Shown here in pieces: positions 40,501 to 42,858 of a stretch of DNA of 42,858 nt. The position numbers and the translations under genes were made by a program. Where the stretch lies: NCBI GenBank assembly GCA_017554325.1, contig JAFZIP010000004.1, positions 1 to 42,858 on the forward strand, written 5' to 3'. Within the stretch, counting starts at the first letter, position 1, and each line of letters opens with the position of its first letter. The notes below the pieces were generated by a model. The model saw only the letters and a list, made by a program, of their open reading frames with translations, was not told where the DNA came from and did no database searches. Source of the stretch: Bacteroidales bacterium. Its GTDB lineage: Bacteria > Bacteroidota > Bacteroidia > Bacteroidales > WCHB1-69.

Positions 40501-42858
40501 ACCAAGATAGTCTCATTTCTGTACCACTGATAAGAAGGCTCACCGTAACCACCTTGAACTGTAGCAACCAACATGGTATTACCACCGTCGCAAACCGTCT
40601 CAGGATAGGTCGGAGCTACGATAATGTTGACCACAGGATCAGCAACAACCAGTTGGTTGACATGCATTGAAGTGGTAGCGCAACCGTAAGCGTTAGCGGA
40701 AACTTCAACCCAGTAAGCGAATGAATCAGTAGCTTGGGTCGTAGGCAGCACGAAGAAGTTCTCAGTTGTAGTTGCGAACGGAGTCTCTGTGTTAACATTG
40801 TTATACCAATTGTAAACATAAGGATCGAGACCATTGACGTTGGCAACACCGCCTTCAACATTAACTGTCAGAGTGGAGACACCACCTTGGCAAATGATAG
40901 GATTGTCGATAGACAGCGTAACAACAGGATCAGCAACAACTGTGACGACAGGAGCATCAACCACGATCTGACAACCAGGCAGAGAGTTCACAACCACCTT
41001 ATAGTTGTAGTTCTGCTGATTAGCGGCAGGAGAAACAGTCAACGTAGCATTGGTTTCGTTAGCCATCAACTGGTTGTTGTAATCGTACCATTGATAAGTG
41101 TAATCAAGTGTAGTAGGTTGAGCATTTGCGTTGAAGGTAACAGAACCGCCTTCGCAAATCGTCGTAGGACCTTCAGCCGTAACAGTAACAGCAGGATCCG
41201 GAATCACGACAACGTCAGCGTCATCAGAGGTAACAGAGATACAACCAGGCATAGCGAATGCAACGATAGCATTGTAGGTATGCGTTGTGCCAGCGGTCAG
41301 ACCAGGCTCTTGGTGATAAGTAGGACCAAATGCACCAGGAATCAAAACACCATCCATCATCCAAGCGTAAACAGGAGCACCGTATTCGCTGTAGTCATTG
41401 GTAATGGTGAGGTCAACATCTCCGTTGGAGCAGATCATAGGATTGTTCACAGTAATGATAGGAGCTGCAGGAGTAGGATGTACAGTTACAGTGAACTCGT
41501 CAATGTCATAACATTCAGAGTTGGTTTGGAACACCTTGACACCGATGGTCGTGGTTTCAGCCAAAGTAGTGGTGTAACGGTATCCTGTAGCACCAGGAAT
41601 GTAGTAGTTATAAGGAGTGGTCACAGTGTCATACACATAACCGCCGCCAGGTAAGTAGTCAACAGCAAGGATATCGGTAGCTGTTCTGATTTCATACCAT
41701 TGGAAGGTGATGTTGTCAGCATTGTAATCATTCAAGTTAGCTTGCAGCGTAACTTCACCGTTTTCACAGATGTCGGTCACGTTAGCAGTAATGTTAACTT
41801 CGGGTTTCGGATAGACATACACTAAGTATTCATCAGAAGTAGAAGCGCAAGCGTTAGCAACGTTATCTCTCTCAACAGTCACAGTGAATCTGTAAGCTTC
41901 GTCGCGAGGATAGAGATATTCAGCGAAGAATCTGCTGTCGCCCAAGTTGTAAGCGTTGTTATCTCTAATCTGGCCATCGATGAACCAAGTGTAATGCAAG
42001 TTGCCAATAGCTTGACCAACAGTGTCAACATTAGCAATCAAGAAGGTATAATCGGTTTCGCAAACATGTTGATCGCCAGTGATGACAACAACAGGATTAC
42101 GATAGATTGTCAAAGCGTTAGCGCTAACCGGCAGTGAAGTACAACCAGGTTCTTCGAGAGTCACAACAGCTGTGTAAACGAATTGTTGTGTATTCTGATC
42201 AACCGTGGTCGGAGTGTCGAAGAGCTCGCGGCCAGTAGCACCCGGGATACGAACACCATTTCTGTACCAAGTATAAATATCGGTAGCTCTGGAGGTGTAG
42301 TTCTGCGGAATAGCTTCAACATGGATTTGAGCGCCTTCGCAAGCAATATAATCAGAGAGGATAACCTCGCGGATTATAGGATCTTCATTCACGAGGACAG
42401 TCACAGTGTCGCTGCTGGCGATACAGAGTGAATTTCTCTGAAGTGCCGTCATGCTGTACTTGTGTTCACCAAGTGTAGGAACTGTAGTGTAGGTCAGCTC
42501 AGTAGCCGTGCCGATCAACACACCACGGTCATACCAATGGAACTCAAGCATGTCTGCATTGTAGTCGTCAAGATTTGCAGTAAGGGTAATCTCACCGCCA
42601 ACACAGATAACATTGTCAGTCACAGTAGCGTGAACGATAGGATTGTCGTTGACATAGATGGTAGCATCATCTCTCACAGTACAACCGTAAGAATTAACCA
42701 ACTCTACGGAGAAGCTATAAGGATAGTCTCTGTAAGGTCTGGTCACGGTCATGGTCTCACTGTGGGAACCGGCTGCTGTGCCGTCGGCCAAAACTTGGTT
42801 GTCCTCATACCAGGTGAAGTTATACGTGCTCGTAGGAGCAGGGGTCACGTTGGCATGC
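37509..42858 (-). CDS. Giant Ig/PKD-like repeat surface protein with T9SS type A sorting domain (5' end cut)
   Basis: At least 1782 codons, open to the window edge, so the N-terminus and signal peptide are outside. It consists of about 15 Ig/PKD-like units of roughly 90-110 residues. Each begins with a variation of xxxICEGGxVTLTA (for example VCEGGTTTLEATI, ICQGGVSTLTVN, ALCEGGNITLTATV) and has a conserved tryptophan about 25-35 residues later (YTYQWYDYNN, PSYQWYRNE). The last ~75 residues (KVYPVPATVQQVVTIEL and onward to TKTVKFVIVK) are the T9SS type A signal. The two large T9SS genes in this region and the OmpA gene share one strand, consistent with an envelope cluster. Function is likely adhesion or surface layer, an inference. 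Its long antisense frames are coding-bias shadows. Confidence 0.93.
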   Translation of the reverse strand, partial: HANVTPAPTSTYNFTWYEDNQVLADGTAAGSHSETMTVTRPYRDYPYSFSVELVNSYGCTVRDDATIYVNDNPIVHATVTDNVICVGGEITLTANLDDYNADMLEFHWYDRGVLIGTATELTYTTVPTLGEHKYSMTALQRNSLCIASSDTVTVLVNEDPIIREVILSDYIACEGAQIHVEAIPQNYTSRATDIYTWYRNGVRIPGATGRELFDTPTTVDQNTQQFVYTAVVTLEEPGCTSLPVSANALTIYRNPVVVITGDQHVCETDYTFLIANVDTVGQAIGNLHYTWFIDGQIRDNNAYNLGDSRFFAEYLYPRDEAYRFTVTVERDNVANACASTSDEYLVYVYPKPEVNITANVTDICENGEVTLQANLNDYNADNITFQWYEIRTATDILAVDYLPGGGYVYDTVTTPYNYYIPGATGYRYTTTLAETTTIGVKVFQTNSECYDIDEFTVTVHPTPAAPIITVNNPMICSNGDVDLTITNDYSEYGAPVYAWMMDGVLIPGAFGPTYHQEPGLTAGTTHTYNAIVAFAMPGCISVTSDDADVVVIPDPAVTVTAEGPTTICEGGSVTFNANAQPTTLDYTYQWYDYNNQLMANETNATLTVSPAANQQNYNYKVVVNSLPGCQIVVDAPVVTVVADPVVTLSIDNPIICQGGVSTLTVNVEGGVANVNGLDPYVYNWYNNVNTETPFATTTENFFVLPTTQATDSFAYWVEVSANAYGCATTSMHVNQLVVADPVVNIIVAPTYPETVCDGGNTMLVATVQGGYGEPSYQWYRNETILVGETNPTLNTGILSVNDINSYRVIVRQTGSGCETASDTFQVPVIPSYNVVVSALNNATVCEGGTTTLEATITNAILPNDNPTFQWYEKIDGADVAITGATAARYTTSPLLSDGNHTYFVAVTSQVTGSNCSANSSSFYTAIVDDPTVVITTTSVNNVVCEGDVVRVNATVSPEGNNYPAAGDYTYTWTWTNGTNSYSYTNNEPTFAPTAAELPASLNGYLFNVAIASTDANSGCNAASNSNVYVTVMARPTVTISADNAIVCAGGHVELTANHNASDYTGFNYAWTVNGQQIASTAQTITVPASMVTEGNITANVVVTSSQLTLNCTSTASLTQPVAVVAQPTVSATADFTTMCAGAAPTLTATVGTNATNAPLTYVWQVGGNTINGANGNVYQSAPLAAGTYNFKVMVMTQDQALNCQSDWSDAVVVRVAETPVIGLTSADGLALCEGGNITLTATVLNAGNSVGNFTNGDIYGSYTYVWKNNNNTVATNNSTLPQNQITETLNTVGNYNYVAYVTPVGQYANGCGVAASEPLQVVVNARPNWDAAVVYPVGNICLGEEVQLHAHITGGVTDMNGNTNGHIQWVVEFNGVPANVANFGGDATHTPAVPGVYTYYPTYVPYQGSILGSGCSFTNSDQVSTFITVHELPTAAFVSGDGSIICANVSDDNAALTVHFTGTAPFHFIVTDLSNGSTQMYDSYTNDYTIYVNPDHTTQYRITYLSDNYCDNGELGLNAIATVFVNDILFSDKLFMGECDVNEVTINFNMISGTPNSEFTVTYETGLVVTGTIVNNTATFATPDAPGDYNAVFSVGGCDYDIIVRRPVFSSDFSDGTKPFMEQRWDDVVIINNNPATNGGHTFVSYQWYRNGELIPGAIYKNYQEEGGLNGFYSIEVVSKEADGSIVTYRTCEQYFYASTSVKVYPVPATVQQVVTIELDLTAEELVDATLDIYDAIGAIVNHIDKVDPITKVAGFKAAGTYFGRITLANGETKTVKFVIVK

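Noticed and set aside
37629..42431. Several long plus-strand frames (up to about 300 codons) opposite the giant repeat gene
   Set aside because: They lie fully inside a well-supported repeat protein, recur at the repeat period, and have Arg/Ser-rich composition with no domain. They are antisense shadows of the codon bias.

Overview
The window looks like a chromosomal segment of an anaerobic member of the Bacteroidales (phylum Bacteroidota). The evidence is mutually consistent. Most transcription units start downstream of the Bacteroidota -7 motif TAnnTTTG(C), and Shine-Dalgarno sequences are mostly lacking. Three surface proteins carry type IX secretion (T9SS) sorting domains of type A or B. 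There are also outer-membrane beta-barrels, a large OmpA-family protein and Rnf electron-transport subunits. I cannot name a genus from the sequence alone. The right edge cuts the 5' end of a giant surface-protein gene, and the left edge cuts a small minus-strand gene.

Region 1 (1-4433): a tyrosine recombinase (XerC/D type), then a DUF262/DUF1524 (GmrSD-like) protein bracketed by two decayed copies of the same short coding fragment, then a Fic-domain protein with an N-terminal self-inhibitory motif. This looks like a small recombination/defence island at the edge of a glycan locus. Region 2 (4484-10376): a surface-glycan initiation cassette on the plus strand. It holds a PglC/WcfS-like phosphoglycosyltransferase, a LegC/WcfR-like aminotransferase, a UDP-HexNAc 4,6-dehydratase, a second phosphoglycosyltransferase with an altered catalytic dyad, and a WecA/MraY-type transferase. 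An opposite-strand four-helix-bundle gene bordered by inverted arrays of an 8-bp repeat interrupts it. A third, cargo-less array lies two genes further on.

Region 3 (10393-18080): a terminator, a CAU tRNA and three envelope genes on the minus strand. These are an outer-membrane barrel, a roughly 1000-residue TPR protein and a barrel gene broken by an in-frame stop. Dihydrolipoyl dehydrogenase lies upstream of them. Region 4 (18293-24319): an Rpn-type nuclease, rnfB and rnfC without the rest of the rnf operon, a T9SS-exported M1 peptidase and tRNA-Leu(UAG). Palindromic repeats with GAGACG/CGTCTC arms lie around rnfC.

Region 5 (24388-32063): YkvA-like protein, a prolyl-tRNA-synthetase-associated deacylase, a RhuM-PLD fusion, a lipoprotein gene with an in-frame stop, a C69 dipeptidase, and an RlhA-like U32 protein translationally coupled to a lysozyme-like membrane protein. 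Region 6 (32108-42858): three large minus-strand envelope genes, namely a T9SS type B SBBP/PKD protein, an OmpA-family protein and a giant Ig/PKD-repeat T9SS type A protein.

The most unusual signals are the repeat-bounded four-helix-bundle cassette with its apparent empty counterpart, and the palindromic repeat family around rnfC and the peptidase gene. The two genes interrupted by stop codons in the same frame and the duplicated fragments flanking the DUF262 gene come next.
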